Of a stretch of DNA of 64,000 bases, positions 1-8,863 are shown piece by piece (the stretch's first letter is position 1; each line of letters opens with the position of its first letter). The notes beneath the pieces are model-generated. The model was not told the DNA's origin and searched no databases. It saw nothing but the letters and a program-made list of their open reading frames with translations. The DNA is taken from NCBI GenBank assembly GCA_903826575.1, contig CAIKEU010000068.1:26179-90178 (forward strand). Reading direction: 5' to 3'. Position numbers and translations under genes: made by a program. This DNA comes from an uncultured bacterium. GTDB lineage: Bacteria; Actinomycetota; Actinomycetes; S36-B12; CAIYMF01.

Positions 1-1931
1 CGCCGCACGATCCTGAAGTTGGAGTCCTCAACGCGGTAGATGCCGTTTTGACGCCGGCGCAGATTTCACGGTGTTCTCATTTCCTTCATGGAACGACGGT
101 CGGTCTCAATGCCCTGATCGAACGACGTGGGGCCACGGTGGGCTTGATAACGACTGCAGGATTTCGTGATGTGCTTGAGATCGGTCGAGGCGATCGTCCG
201 GATCCGTATGATCTACGGCCTCGGCCGAAGGATCCGCTTGTTCCCCGTCGTCGTCGCGTGGAGGTCGATGAACGAATCGGGTCGCGTGGTGAGGTCATCA
301 GCCCGCTGGAATTATCGGCGATTGCGTCGATCGTTGAGCGATTCGATGCTGAGTCGGTCGACGCAATTGCGGTTGTCCTGATCAATAGTTACACCAACCC
401 TGATCACGAGATGCAGATCGAAACAGAGCTGCGGCGTTGCGGATATCAGGGGGATATCAGCCTTTCCTACCGGGTGAGCGGTGAGTATCGGGAGTACGAA
501 CGAACGACGACGACTGTGATTGATGCATTTGTTCGTCACCGCATGGGCCCGTATCTGCGTCGTCTCCGAGATGGTCTAGCGCAGCGCGGCTTCGTCGGCG
601 AACTTTTGATCACCCGCTCGGGTGGCGGAGCTCTGACTGTTGAAGAAGCTTTGCAGCGACCGTTCGAGACGATCCTTTCCGGGCCTGTTGCGGGTGCCGC
701 CGCCACAGCGAGGTTGGCGCAGGCTATGTCGCTTCCGTTGGCTATCCCGGCGGATGTGGGTGGAACAAGTTTCGATACTGCTGCAATCGTCGACGGTCGT
801 CTTCCACTCAACTTCGAAGGTGATGTGGAAGGTCTTCCGCTGCAATGTCCGTGGGTCGATGTTCGTTCAATTGGCGCTGGTGGGGGATCGCTTGCCTACG
901 TCGATGAAGGCGGCCTATTGCGCGTTGGACCGCGCAGCGCTGGCGCTGTTCCCGGGCCAGCGTGTTATCAGCGTGGCGGTACTCAGGCCACGGTCACCGA
1001 TGCGGCCCTGGCGCTCGGGATGCTGGCATCGGGTGAGTTGAGTGGCGGAGTTGGATTGAATCTGGCTGCCGCCCATCAGGTACTAGACATCCTCGTAGAT
1101 ACCAGCGGATTAACTGATCGTGTCGCGGTCGCGCAGGGAATTATGCGGATCGCAGCGTCTCATATGGCTGAAGCGGTCAGAGGAATAACAGTTGAGAAGG
1201 GGGTTGATTTACGCACGGCGGCGTTGGTTGCATTCGGCGGTGCCGGACCACTTTTCGCGAGTCTGTTGGCGCTGGAGATGGACGTTGACACGGTCATCAT
1301 TCCGTCAAATGCAGGTAACTTCTCAGCGGTCGGGTTGATGCAGTCCGACGTCTCGCGCAGCGCTGCCCGAACGCTGTTACGACCGCTGGTGCCGGAAACG
1401 TTGGTTGAAGTTGTCGCTGTCGCGACGGATTTGGGTTTGAGTTTTGGTGCCGCGACGCACGCCGACTCGTACGAGCTCTTGCTCGATCTGCGTTATCGCG
1501 GTCAAGAACACTCGTTGACGGTCGCGTTCCCGTGGAGTCTTGGTGCAGATGCCTCCTCTCTCAGTGTCATCGAGTCACAGTTTGAGGCCGAGTACCACGC
1601 TGCGTACGGCCTGAATCTGCCTGAGTCAGTGGAGTTGGTGAACGTGCGAGTCCAGCGTCACACCCGACTCAGCGTCTCGCGGGACGCAGTACGCGCACCG
1701 TCATGGACAGGTGCGGCCGGCTTGACTGACAGATCTGTCTGGTCGTTCACGCGCGCAGAGTGGACGATGACTCCGGTGATCGAACGCACGAGTGTTCCCG
1801 TGACGGGAATGCCAGGACCCGTCCTCATTGTCGAGCAGACCGCGACCACGGTTGTTGATTCTGGATTCAGCGTTCGTCCAGGTGAGCAAGAATCACTTGT
1901 CGTTACTAGGAATCGAGGCGCTCGCGCATGA
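1..1931 (+). CDS. hyuA: Hydantoinase/5-oxoprolinase subunit A (5'-truncated by window edge)
   Basis: C-terminal part of the ATP-dependent hydantoinase/oxoprolinase A subunit, which with subunit B opens hydantoin- or oxoproline-type cyclic amides in the cytoplasm. The frame is open to the window edge (it reads PHDPEVGVLNAV before the TTG at 48), so the real start lies upstream and the TTG at 48 is internal. Visible family motifs are HGTTVGLNALIERRGA, GLITTAGFRDVLEIGR, LITRSGGGALTVEEA, SGPVAGA, DVGGTSFDTA and IGAGGGS. The stop codon overlaps the start of the next gene by 4 nt (ATGA), so the two subunits are translationally coupled. The true substrate (hydantoin, oxoproline, N-methylhydantoin or acetophenone-type carboxylation) cannot be told from sequence. 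Confidence 0.93.
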   Translation, partial: PHDPEVGVLNAVDAVLTPAQISRCSHFLHGTTVGLNALIERRGATVGLITTAGFRDVLEIGRGDRPDPYDLRPRPKDPLVPRRRRVEVDERIGSRGEVISPLELSAIASIVERFDAESVDAIAVVLINSYTNPDHEMQIETELRRCGYQGDISLSYRVSGEYREYERTTTTVIDAFVRHRMGPYLRRLRDGLAQRGFVGELLITRSGGGALTVEEALQRPFETILSGPVAGAAATARLAQAMSLPLAIPADVGGTSFDTAAIVDGRLPLNFEGDVEGLPLQCPWVDVRSIGAGGGSLAYVDEGGLLRVGPRSAGAVPGPACYQRGGTQATVTDAALALGMLASGELSGGVGLNLAAAHQVLDILVDTSGLTDRVAVAQGIMRIAASHMAEAVRGITVEKGVDLRTAALVAFGGAGPLFASLLALEMDVDTVIIPSNAGNFSAVGLMQSDVSRSAARTLLRPLVPETLVEVVAVATDLGLSFGAATHADSYELLLDLRYRGQEHSLTVAFPWSLGADASSLSVIESQFEAEYHAAYGLNLPESVELVNVRVQRHTRLSVSRDAVRAPSWTGAAGLTDRSVWSFTRAEWTMTPVIERTSVPVTGMPGPVLIVEQTATTVVDSGFSVRPGEQESLVVTRNRGARA

Positions 1932-3664
1932 CGATACTGTCGTGGATGAATCCCGCTGAGGCGGTCGTTAGCTCGTCATCGAAATCGGTCAGCACAGGGA
2001 TGGGCGATGCTGCTGATCCGATTACCACGGAAATTATCCGTCAAGGTTTGAATGCTGCTGCCGAGCACATGAAACGAACCGTCATCCGCACCGCATTCTC
2101 ACCGATCATCTACGAAGCACTCGATTTCGCGGTTGCGTTGTATGACGCTGATATGTCGATGCTTGCCCAGGCTCCAACCCTGCCGTCTTTCATGGGGACT
2201 CTCGGGTTCTGTGTTGAGGCGGCAGTGACAGCGGTAGGCGGGCCGCAGGTGTTAGGACCGGGAGATGTTGTGCTCTACAACGACCCTTTTGGAACGGGTA
2301 CGCACCCACAGGATGCTGCCATGATCGTGCCAATTTTCGCGCTGGACACACTTGTTGGATACGCGGTGATCAAGGCGCACTGGCTCGATATTGGCGGTAA
2401 GGATCCGTACTGCACGGACACGGTAGACGTGTTCCAAGAGGGCACGATCTTTCCTGGCGTGAAGTTGTACGAAGGGGACGAGCTCGTCGATTCGATCTAT
2501 CGAATGGTTCTGGCAAATTCGCGTATCCCTGACGCGGTCATCGGGGATATCAACGCGATGGTTGCGGGTGCTCGCTCCGGTGGTGCAGCCCTTAGCCGGA
2601 TCGTTGAAAGGTATGGCCTCGACGTATTTCGCCAGTGTGTCGCGAGAATCTACGATCACGGTGAAGCGATGGTGAGGCACTGGTTCGAACAGTTGCCTGA
2701 CGGCGAGTACTCAGCAAGCAGTGTCATTGATGGTGATGGCGTGATTGGCACGCCTATTCCATTCGAGGTAGTTGTACGGGTACATGGTTCATCGGTGACG
2801 GTCGATTACACCGGTGCACCTGATCAGACGGTCGGGCCAATCAACTCGCCGCTGCCGTCCACCGTGGCAGTCAGTCGTCTAGCGGTCGCATATCTTGTGG
2901 GCAACGAAGCGCCTAACGAGGGTCACTTCAGGGCACTGGAAGTGCTTACGCGCCCAGGTTCGATATTTCATCCCGTGCGACCGGCACCGTCGTTCATGTA
3001 TGGGGTGCCGTCGGACCATGCGATTGAGTTGATTATTAACGCTTTGGCCGCAGCGCTTCCCGATCTGGTGCCTGCATCAAGTGGCGGCGATATTTGCGCG
3101 CTGGTCTGGTGGGGGAGCAGGGAAGCCAACGGGGAGCCGTGGGCCGATGGGGCACCACACCCGGTTGGGCTTGGGGCAAGTCCGCAGGGCGACGGAGCGA
3201 GCACCATGATGTTTCATTCCGAATCGGCCACCCGATTCACGCCTGCGGAAATATGGGAAGCCCGAAATCCGTGGGTCATCGAACAATGCGCCCTCGCGCA
3301 GGACTCTGGTGGGGTCGGTCAGTATCGCGGCGGTCTTGGATTGAATCTCTCGTTCCGAGTGGTTGAAGACTGTTACATCACGGTCGCGATCGCTAGGACG
3401 AAGCTTCGTCCTTGGGGCCTCGAAGGTGGTGGTGAGGGAAGACCGAATGCGTTAGAGATCGAGTATCCAGATGGCCGTGTTGAATCCCATTCACTCTCGA
3501 CGCGAGTTGCGTTGCCGAAGGGCACCTTGGTGCATTTGCGCTCGGGAAGCGGAGGCGGACATGGCAGCGCTGCACAAAGAGAAATCTCCTCGGTGAGAAA
3601 CGATCTCACCGAGGAGTACATTTCCCTCGAACATGTCCGCGTGCATTACCCACACGCCATGTAG
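1928..3664 (+). CDS. hyuB: Hydantoinase/5-oxoprolinase subunit B
   Basis: Partner of the upstream HyuA. It shows the HyuB hallmarks DPITTEIIRQGL near residue 30, YNDPFGTGTHPQDA, GPINSPLPSTVAVSR and the Gly-rich C-terminal SGSGGGHGS. At 578 aa it has the usual length of the B subunit. The ATG at 1928 overlaps the hyuA stop (ATGA). An alternative in-frame ATG at 2000 lies closer to the usual family start (DPITTEII), so the first ~24 residues may be an extension. Near the 3' end, codons around residue 557 contain a perfect 13-bp hairpin (listed separately). The next gene is on the other strand, so this ends the operon seen here. Confidence 0.94.
   Translation: MTILSWMNPAEAVVSSSSKSVSTGMGDAADPITTEIIRQGLNAAAEHMKRTVIRTAFSPIIYEALDFAVALYDADMSMLAQAPTLPSFMGTLGFCVEAAVTAVGGPQVLGPGDVVLYNDPFGTGTHPQDAAMIVPIFALDTLVGYAVIKAHWLDIGGKDPYCTDTVDVFQEGTIFPGVKLYEGDELVDSIYRMVLANSRIPDAVIGDINAMVAGARSGGAALSRIVERYGLDVFRQCVARIYDHGEAMVRHWFEQLPDGEYSASSVIDGDGVIGTPIPFEVVVRVHGSSVTVDYTGAPDQTVGPINSPLPSTVAVSRLAVAYLVGNEAPNEGHFRALEVLTRPGSIFHPVRPAPSFMYGVPSDHAIELIINALAAALPDLVPASSGGDICALVWWGSREANGEPWADGAPHPVGLGASPQGDGASTMMFHSESATRFTPAEIWEARNPWVIEQCALAQDSGGVGQYRGGLGLNLSFRVVEDCYITVAIARTKLRPWGLEGGGEGRPNALEIEYPDGRVESHSLSTRVALPKGTLVHLRSGSGGGHGSAAQREISSVRNDLTEEYISLEHVRVHYPHAM
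3586..3616 (+). terminator. Perfect 13-bp hairpin inside the 3' end of hyuB
   Basis: Left arm CTCCTCGGTGAGA (3586-3598), loop AACGA, right arm TCTCACCGAGGAG (3604-3616), with no mismatch. It lies 48 nt before the hyuB stop and within coding sequence whose translation still matches the family C-terminus. No T-run follows. It could be an intrinsic terminator embedded in the gene, an mRNA 3'-end stabiliser, or chance. Confidence 0.4.
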
Positions 3665-3706
3665 TCGGAATGGTTTCGCCGAGGAGTCAGCGAAGTTCGG
3701 TGGCTG

Positions 3707-3976
3707 TTAGGCAGCCTTAGCAAGCGTGCGCACTGCTTCGGTCTCGGCACTCTGCTCCACGCTAGGGGTCGTGAAGTGAGTGGCATGTGGCGACCCAAAG
3801 GCGCCGGCGACCAATCCGCGTACGACGTCCAGGCCGGCGGGCAGAATGGCCCACGCTAAGGCAGCGCCGATCGTGATGTGGAATGTGGGAGCGGCGACAG
3901 CGAGCATGGCAAAGGCCAGGACGTACGTGGTGAGCGCGCGCTCGACTAGCTCGATGATGTAGGCACGTGTGAACAC
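3707..3976 (-). CDS. Small holin-like membrane protein (r1t-holin-like)
   Basis: 89-aa protein starting at GTG 3976, which has an AGGAG ribosome site 5 nt upstream; the frame extends upstream to a weaker GTG at 4024. The sequence begins MFTRAYIIELVERALTTYVL, followed by hydrophobic segments around residues 12-30 and 35-55 and a polar tail. This layout (MFT-aromatic-ERA start, then WAILPAGLDVVRGLVAG) resembles phage r1t-type holins, small membrane proteins that let endolysins cross the membrane. No endolysin or phage gene is nearby, so this may be a domesticated or stand-alone holin-like protein, or an unrelated small membrane protein. A 16-bp inverted repeat lies just upstream. Confidence 0.5.
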   Translation of the reverse strand: MFTRAYIIELVERALTTYVLAFAMLAVAAPTFHITIGAALAWAILPAGLDVVRGLVAGAFGSPHATHFTTPSVEQSAETEAVRTLAKAA

Positions 3977-4001
3977 AGTGTCTCCTATGGTGTTTGTTGG
4001 A

Positions 4002-4017
4002 TAACCCTTCAGGGTTA
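4002..4017. promoter_or_regulatory. Operator-like inverted repeat upstream of the holin-like gene
   Basis: TAACCCT-tc-AGGGTTA, perfect 7-bp arms with a 2-nt centre, 25 nt upstream of the GTG at 3976. Further upstream on the minus strand, TTGCGA-17 nt-TACTCA could be a weak promoter (about 4030-4060), which would put the repeat in the 5' leader. It could be a repressor site or a leader hairpin. The rest of 3977-4194 shows nothing else recognisable. Confidence 0.35.
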
Positions 4018-4194
4018 GGTCCACTTACCCAGTCGCGGATAAGTTGAGTATCGGCAGCAGATTAAGTTCGCAATAGAACCTGCCGCTAATATCACTCGTT
4101 TGGGTGCATGGAAATCACGCTAATTCGTCAAGATGTGCAAGACATTTGCTGCCCTGCGCCTGTGATTATGTAGCGGCTGAGAGTTGTTCTCGGA

Positions 4195-5454
4195 TTAGTT
4201 GTGTGGTCCAGTTAGGCGGTTGTCCGCCCAGCCGTGGAAAGCTGCGAGTGGCTCGTTGACGCGGACTTCTTGATAGATCGCATTAGGAACGAACCTGTTA
4301 CCGCGAACTGAATAGCCGGTTTGGTGATACTGGCCATTGTTGCCATCCACGATGCGCAACGTGATGCCACCACCGCCGAGCAGATTGTCTGTCACTGTTA
4401 CCGGGCCGGTTCCTGATGGGCCGAGATCTGGTGAAAACATCAACGCTGCATTGTCGGACTTGGATGTGCCCATCAAGATCGTATTGTGACGAACGGTGAG
4501 GTTGCGAACGCCCGTCTGCATCTGGCCACCATCGGCATGTGATCCCGGAGCCAGCGCGAAGTCATGGACGAAGGAGTCAATGAGTGCGCAGTTACTTCCA
4601 AGTTTCACGCCGTCGGAACGTTGGCCGTGGATGTTGACTCGAAACGCTGCCCAACTGTTGCCAGCGATTGCGGCTTCTTGCTGGCCGTAGAATTCACAGT
4701 CTTCGATCCGGGCACTCCCGCCCTGGTAAACCAAGACTCCGTATGGATCCTTGTTGCTATGAACCCGGCAATTACGAATGACGACGCCGCGCGCTGTCAC
4801 ATTGATAGTTCCCGTCACATCAACTGAGTCGATGATCTGGCCAGGCGTATCAGCTTGGATGGTGCCAACTTTGCGCAGCACTGTGCCCGCAGGCACCCCC
4901 GTGGTGGCATCAGACGGCCACGACGCCGTGTCCGTGACGTTGATCGTGGCGCCCGAAGCTGAGGTTGTCACCCGTGCCGGCATCACCGGAACGGACGCCG
5001 CCGGTGCTGGCCGTGATCGCCGAACGGCGCGCTTGTGGGCGGCGGCAGCAGCAGCCTTCTTACGCGCTTGGCTTGCGCGGCGTTGAGCACTAGTTGACGC
5101 CACCGAAGGGCGCTTGTGAGCAATCGCGCGCGGCTTGGCTGCGACCTTCTTGCGGGGAAGTGCCGTTTTAGTCACCGTTGCGACCTGTGATGGCGAGGAA
5201 CTCAAACCAGGTAGATCCACCATCGCCCCGTTATTGGACGTTGTCATCACGGACGACAGAACGGATGCGACGATCGATCCGGTCGTGTTAGCCGAGTTCG
5301 CAACCGTTGGTGGGTGGCACTCGGGTTCGTCTCCGGTTATGCATGCGTACGATGCGGCGACCGGAGTTGAAATGCGCGACGCGGACCACGCATGCACACC
5401 AAACACTAAAGCTATGGCGGTCATGACTGCGATTACGCGACTAATTTTCCCCAC
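4195..5454 (-). CDS. Secreted right-handed parallel beta-helix protein
   Basis: 419-aa exported protein. A signal peptide covers about residues 1-30 (VIAVMTAIALVFGVHAWSAS), followed by a low-complexity Ala/Lys/Arg/Ser-rich linker (about 95-160) and a C-terminal beta-helix with pectate-lyase-like rungs such as VVIRNCRVHSNKDPYGVLV, ARIEDCEFYGQQEAAI and LTVRHNTILMG. The fold suggests polysaccharide binding or cleavage at the surface, but no catalytic residues can be assigned. The start is GTG 5454. A TAGGTT -10-like element ends 6 nt upstream, suggesting a leaderless transcript, and an ATTGAC-CA-GTCAAT repeat lies just beyond. The basic linker could bind teichoic or other acidic wall polymers (inference). 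Confidence 0.8.
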   Translation of the reverse strand: MGKISRVIAVMTAIALVFGVHAWSASRISTPVAASYACITGDEPECHPPTVANSANTTGSIVASVLSSVMTTSNNGAMVDLPGLSSSPSQVATVTKTALPRKKVAAKPRAIAHKRPSVASTSAQRRASQARKKAAAAAAHKRAVRRSRPAPAASVPVMPARVTTSASGATINVTDTASWPSDATTGVPAGTVLRKVGTIQADTPGQIIDSVDVTGTINVTARGVVIRNCRVHSNKDPYGVLVYQGGSARIEDCEFYGQQEAAIAGNSWAAFRVNIHGQRSDGVKLGSNCALIDSFVHDFALAPGSHADGGQMQTGVRNLTVRHNTILMGTSKSDNAALMFSPDLGPSGTGPVTVTDNLLGGGGITLRIVDGNNGQYHQTGYSVRGNRFVPNAIYQEVRVNEPLAAFHGWADNRLTGPHN

Positions 5455-5480
5455 TGCTTTAACCTAGCCGACCTTTTGTG

Positions 5481-5494
5481 ATTGACCAGTCAAT
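5481..5494. promoter_or_regulatory. Operator-like palindrome upstream of the beta-helix gene
   Basis: ATTGAC-CA-GTCAAT, 6-bp arms with a 2-nt centre, 27 nt upstream of the GTG at 5454 and just upstream of the presumed -10 (TAGGTT). The half-site TTGAC and the position over the -35 region fit a TetR-type repressor site, though no regulator gene is adjacent. Confidence 0.3.
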
Positions 5495-5553
5495 GAGGCG
5501 ATGCAGACCTAAAATTGCATTACTTCTTGGACGTTTAGGGGATGACTTTTCAG

Positions 5554-6549
5554 CTAGGGAGCGCCCAAGACCGCGTGAGGATCGATCAAACCGGCGCGAA
5601 TCGCCGATCCGAACGTCGCTATGGTGTCAGCGATCCCGTCGGCGAGTGGCCTGTCGAACGTGGTGGCCCCGATGATCTCGTCAAGATCGCCGCTAGGGAC
5701 GCTCTCCGGGAACGCCAGAGCCGTACCGGTCGCCGAAATGTGATCGGCGGTTTTGGGACTGCGTGCGTGGATGAGGTCGATGATCTTGTCGATGGATGCG
5801 ACGTGGCCGGCTAGGTTGGCCATCTTGGCGCCTGATGCAGGAGCCTGAGTGGCCTGTACGAACACGCGCGCCGCGTCCTGAGCGTGCTGGAACTGTGCGC
5901 TTCCCGTGTACGGAATGACAAAGTCTCGGTCCGCGGCCGACGCCATCATGGCCATGGTCGGTGCTGACGTCAGGCCCTGATCCCGGCCAGGACCATAAAT
6001 CGTGTGCGGGCGCAGACCGATTGACGCTACTCCGCGCTCGTCCGCGTACAGCTGAGCCATCTGTTCAGTTGCGCGTTTGTAGACCCCGTAGATCGTGCTG
6101 GGCGTTCCGGCCATTGCCGGTGGTGCGCCCGGAACATGTGCGTCGTACGCGGCAATTGATGAGGCAAACACGACGTGTGGAATCGTGTCGAGTCGACGTG
6201 CCACCGCCTCGAAAATATTCGCCGTACCGACAACGTTGACCGCAGCGCCGGCCGGGGGATTTGCGCGACAAAATGGCACCTGAAGAGCCGCTAAGTGGAT
6301 CACCCGTGTGATCGCGTGCTGGTCGAGGGTCCGCTCAAGTGCTGCCAGATCAGTGATGTCGGCCTGCACGCGAATCAATGACGTGGGGTCCGCGTCGTTG
6401 ATAATCAGCGACATTCGAGCGGAATCGGTGGCGAGGTCGTATGCGACGACGTGAGCGTGTGCGTGCAGTAACTCGCGAACCACCCACGCTCCGATACATC
6501 CGTAAGCGCCCGTCACCAGATAGCGTTCAGCGTTTGCAGATGAGTTCAT
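5554..6549 (-). CDS. NAD-dependent epimerase/dehydratase (extended SDR)
   Basis: 331-aa extended short-chain dehydrogenase of the sugar-epimerase type. The nucleotide-binding loop TGAYGCIGAWVVREL lies at residues 13-27, followed by the Asp-rich second strand (VVAYDLATDS), the adenine-ring segment (RVIHLAALQVPF), the catalytic Tyr-x-x-x-Lys (YGVYKRATEQ) and the active-site loop GLRPHTIYGPGRDQG. The reaction is likely epimerisation, dehydration or reduction of a sugar or sugar-like substrate. It is divergent from the mutarotase-like gene at 6605, with 55 nt between starts, consistent with a shared regulatory region and related carbohydrate substrates. TAGGGT 6 nt upstream of the ATG could be a leaderless -10. 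Confidence 0.85.
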   Translation of the reverse strand: MNSSANAERYLVTGAYGCIGAWVVRELLHAHAHVVAYDLATDSARMSLIINDADPTSLIRVQADITDLAALERTLDQHAITRVIHLAALQVPFCRANPPAGAAVNVVGTANIFEAVARRLDTIPHVVFASSIAAYDAHVPGAPPAMAGTPSTIYGVYKRATEQMAQLYADERGVASIGLRPHTIYGPGRDQGLTSAPTMAMMASAADRDFVIPYTGSAQFQHAQDAARVFVQATQAPASGAKMANLAGHVASIDKIIDLIHARSPKTADHISATGTALAFPESVPSGDLDEIIGATTFDRPLADGIADTIATFGSAIRAGLIDPHAVLGAP

Positions 6550-6604
6550 GAGTGAACCCTATTAGTGTGTCTTCGGAAGTAAGCCTTGTCGGTGGGAGTG
6601 TCAC

Positions 6605-7549
6605 ATGATCGTTCTGGAGTGCGACGGAACTGTCGCAATCATCGATCCATCTCACGGTGGTGAGATTCTCGATCTCGTTGGCAGCCATGGGGAACGTCCA
6701 CTAGGTCGTCCACCGTTTTCGTACTCCGCCCGAGAATCCGGTGATCTGGACGAAGCAATGTGGACGGATCGATATCGCGGTGGCTGGCAGTTGGTCGCGC
6801 CAAACGCGGGCACACCAAGTGTTGTCGACGGTGACCGTCATGGGTTCCACGGAGGTGCGTCCATCGCCGAATGGTCAGTCATCACTCAGGAATCCCACAC
6901 CGCGACTTTGTACGTTGAAAATCATGGTTTGGGTTTCACTCGACGGTACGTGCTTGCTGACGCGCGGATGCGAGTCGAGACCACTGTTGAAGCACTTGTG
7001 GAACCCCGGCCTTTGGTGGCCGTAGAACACGTCGTAGTCGGAGTACAGATTCTCGATCCAGAGGTGCATGTGGAGGTAAGTCCTGGCCTCGCCTTCGAAA
7101 TCGAAGAACCCGACGGATCTTTGCCGTTGCCCACGCAGGCACCTTCGTATCCTGACGTCTTGATGTTGGACGGCACGACCGAGCGAATGACTTCGTGGAG
7201 CATTGACGATGTCAATGCCCGTACGTTTGCCGTTTCGCAGATGCCTGAAGGTTGGGCGCAGGTGCGTAACTGCGCGACAGGTGAGGGGCTGCGATTGACG
7301 TGGGACGTAACAGTGCTGCCGCATATGTGGGTATGGCATGAGAACCGTGCAAACGGGGGCCCGTGGCGGCATGCGACCGAGCTACTCGGCATCGAGCCCG
7401 CGATGGTGCCACATTCGATTGGGCTTGATGGTGCACGGGAATCCGGTCACGCCGCGATTGTTGTGCCAGGAGCGCCGATTAGTTGGTGGATTGAAGCAGA
7501 GTTAATCGCAGCAATCACCCCGCGTCCCACTCGCTGGGCGCAAAGCTAA
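6605..7549 (+). CDS. Galactose-mutarotase-like (aldose 1-epimerase superfamily) protein
   Basis: 314-aa protein with the beta-sandwich signature of the aldose 1-epimerase superfamily: GGEILDLVG near residue 19, RYRGGWQLVAPNAG, then HGFHGGASIAEWSV with the characteristic His-Gly. A late Glu (LLGIEPAMVP) may be the catalytic base. The product probably binds or interconverts anomers of a sugar; the exact substrate is unknown. The start ATG has GGGAG upstream. The stop TAA shares its last base with the ATG of the next gene (TAATG), so the two genes form an operon. Divergent from the SDR gene. Confidence 0.72.
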   Translation: MIVLECDGTVAIIDPSHGGEILDLVGSHGERPLGRPPFSYSARESGDLDEAMWTDRYRGGWQLVAPNAGTPSVVDGDRHGFHGGASIAEWSVITQESHTATLYVENHGLGFTRRYVLADARMRVETTVEALVEPRPLVAVEHVVVGVQILDPEVHVEVSPGLAFEIEEPDGSLPLPTQAPSYPDVLMLDGTTERMTSWSIDDVNARTFAVSQMPEGWAQVRNCATGEGLRLTWDVTVLPHMWVWHENRANGGPWRHATELLGIEPAMVPHSIGLDGARESGHAAIVVPGAPISWWIEAELIAAITPRPTRWAQS

Positions 7550-8259
7550 TGATTGCGAGGCATCCACCAACCGTTCTAGGAGTAGACGGATGTCGCGGTG
7601 GCTGGCTCGGCATTTTGTGGGATGGATCGGCTGCCGTTGCCATCTTTCACTCGACAATAAGAGAATTGATAGACGACGAAACTGCCCGCAGCGCAGTGGT
7701 TGTGGGCGTTGACATGCCTATGGGACTGCCGGATGAGGGTGCCCGTCAAGCAGATCGCATGGCCCAGCGTGAACTCGGACGCCGAGCTTCCTCCATCTTC
7801 GTAACCCCCACAAGATCTGCGTTAACGATGGTGACGCAATCGCAGGCGAGTGCGGTCAACAAAGAACGTGGTGGTCCTGGCGTCAGCATTCAAGCGTTTA
7901 ATCTTCGCCCGAAAGTGTTGGAGGTTGACGAGCTCGCTCGCACGTTCGTCGCCGAGCGTGGCCGCCGTCTTGTCGAAGTTCATCCTGAACTCTCGTTCCA
8001 CACGATGAATGACGGATCACTGAGCCATTCCAAGCGCACACCGGAAGGTCAAGAAGAACGACGCGCACTTCTTCGTAGAGTGGGTATTGAACTCGATCCG
8101 ACATCGACAGCGATCCCGGGCCGGATCGCAATCGATGATGTTTTGGACGCAGCTGCAGCGGCATGGTCTGCGTGGCGAGTGAACAGCGGCACGGCGAGAT
8201 CTCTGCCCGACCCGCCCGAGATCAATAGCGATGGAATATCGGCCGCGATCTGGGTCTGA
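7549..8259 (+). CDS. DUF429 family protein (RNase H-like fold)
   Basis: 236-aa protein matching DUF429, a family predicted to have an RNase H-like nuclease fold. It starts with VLGVDGCRGGWLGILWDG, in which the first Asp is the expected metal ligand. Other family segments are VVGVDMPMGLPDEGARQAD, RRASSIFVTPTRSAL, EVHPELSFHTMNDG and the C-terminal IDDVLDAAAAAWSAWR. The biological role is unknown for the family. It overlaps the upstream mutarotase-like gene by one nucleotide, so the two are co-translated. Confidence 0.85.
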   Translation: MIARHPPTVLGVDGCRGGWLGILWDGSAAVAIFHSTIRELIDDETARSAVVVGVDMPMGLPDEGARQADRMAQRELGRRASSIFVTPTRSALTMVTQSQASAVNKERGGPGVSIQAFNLRPKVLEVDELARTFVAERGRRLVEVHPELSFHTMNDGSLSHSKRTPEGQEERRALLRRVGIELDPTSTAIPGRIAIDDVLDAAAAAWSAWRVNSGTARSLPDPPEINSDGISAAIWV

Positions 8260-8299
8260 TCTCAGGGACGTCGACAACCGTTGGGGCTAGCATCGCGTC

Positions 8300-8767
8300 A
8301 TGACTGATGAGATTGCACCCCGCCCGCCGGTACCTCCCTTCACTGAGCAAGATGCTCGGCAAAAGGTGCGAATGGCGGAAAATGCGTGGAACACCAAAGA
8401 GCCCGCGCGAGTGGCGGCTGCGTACACCGTCGACTCGACGTGGCGCAACCGCGATGAGTTTGTCCAAGGCCGAGCTGAGATCGAAGCATTCTTGGTTCGC
8501 AAGTGGGAACGCGAGCTCGACTATGTCCTGCGCAAGGACCTTTGGGCCTTCTCGGACAATCACATTGCCGTTCGCTTCCAGTACGAATGGCGTAACGCCG
8601 ATGGGCAGTGGTTCCGCTCATACGGCAATGAAAACTGGGAGTTCGACGCACTCGGCTACATGGCCCGTCGTGAGGCCAGTATCAACGATGTGGCGATCGA
8701 TGAGGCCGATCGTCGTATCGTCGGGCCTCGTGCCGAGGGTGACGATTCCGTGATTCCTTTGCATTGA
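8300..8767 (+). CDS. NTF2-like superfamily protein (DUF1348)
   Basis: 155-aa single-domain protein of the SnoaL/NTF2-like fold, DUF1348 type. Typical segments are [59 protein letters not shown] and [20 protein letters not shown]. Full-length for the family. The function of DUF1348 proteins is not established; the fold usually makes a small ligand-binding or catalytic pocket. It follows DUF429 by 40 nt on the same strand and may belong to the same transcript. A hairpin lies 6 nt after the stop. Confidence 0.87.
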   Translation: MTDEIAPRPPVPPFTEQDARQKVRMAENAWNTKEPARVAAAYTVDSTWRNRDEFVQGRAEIEAFLVRKWERELDYVLRKDLWAFSDNHIAVRFQYEWRNADGQWFRSYGNENWEFDALGYMARREASINDVAIDEADRRIVGPRAEGDDSVIPLH

Positions 8768-8772
8768 CGGGT

Positions 8773-8796
8773 AATTTCGTGCCCTAGGACGAAATT
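8773..8796 (+). terminator. Hairpin after the NTF2-like gene
   Basis: AATTTCGT (8773-8780), 8-nt loop, ACGAAATT (8789-8796), a perfect 8-bp stem directly after the stop at 8767. There is no long T-run; it is probably the end of the 6605-8767 transcript or a 5' leader structure of the following gene. Confidence 0.4.
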
Positions 8797-8863
8797 TGAT
8801 CAACTTAGAGTTACACTTTGACCACGGAAAGTAATCGCACATGGTCGGTGAATCCGGGGGTTA

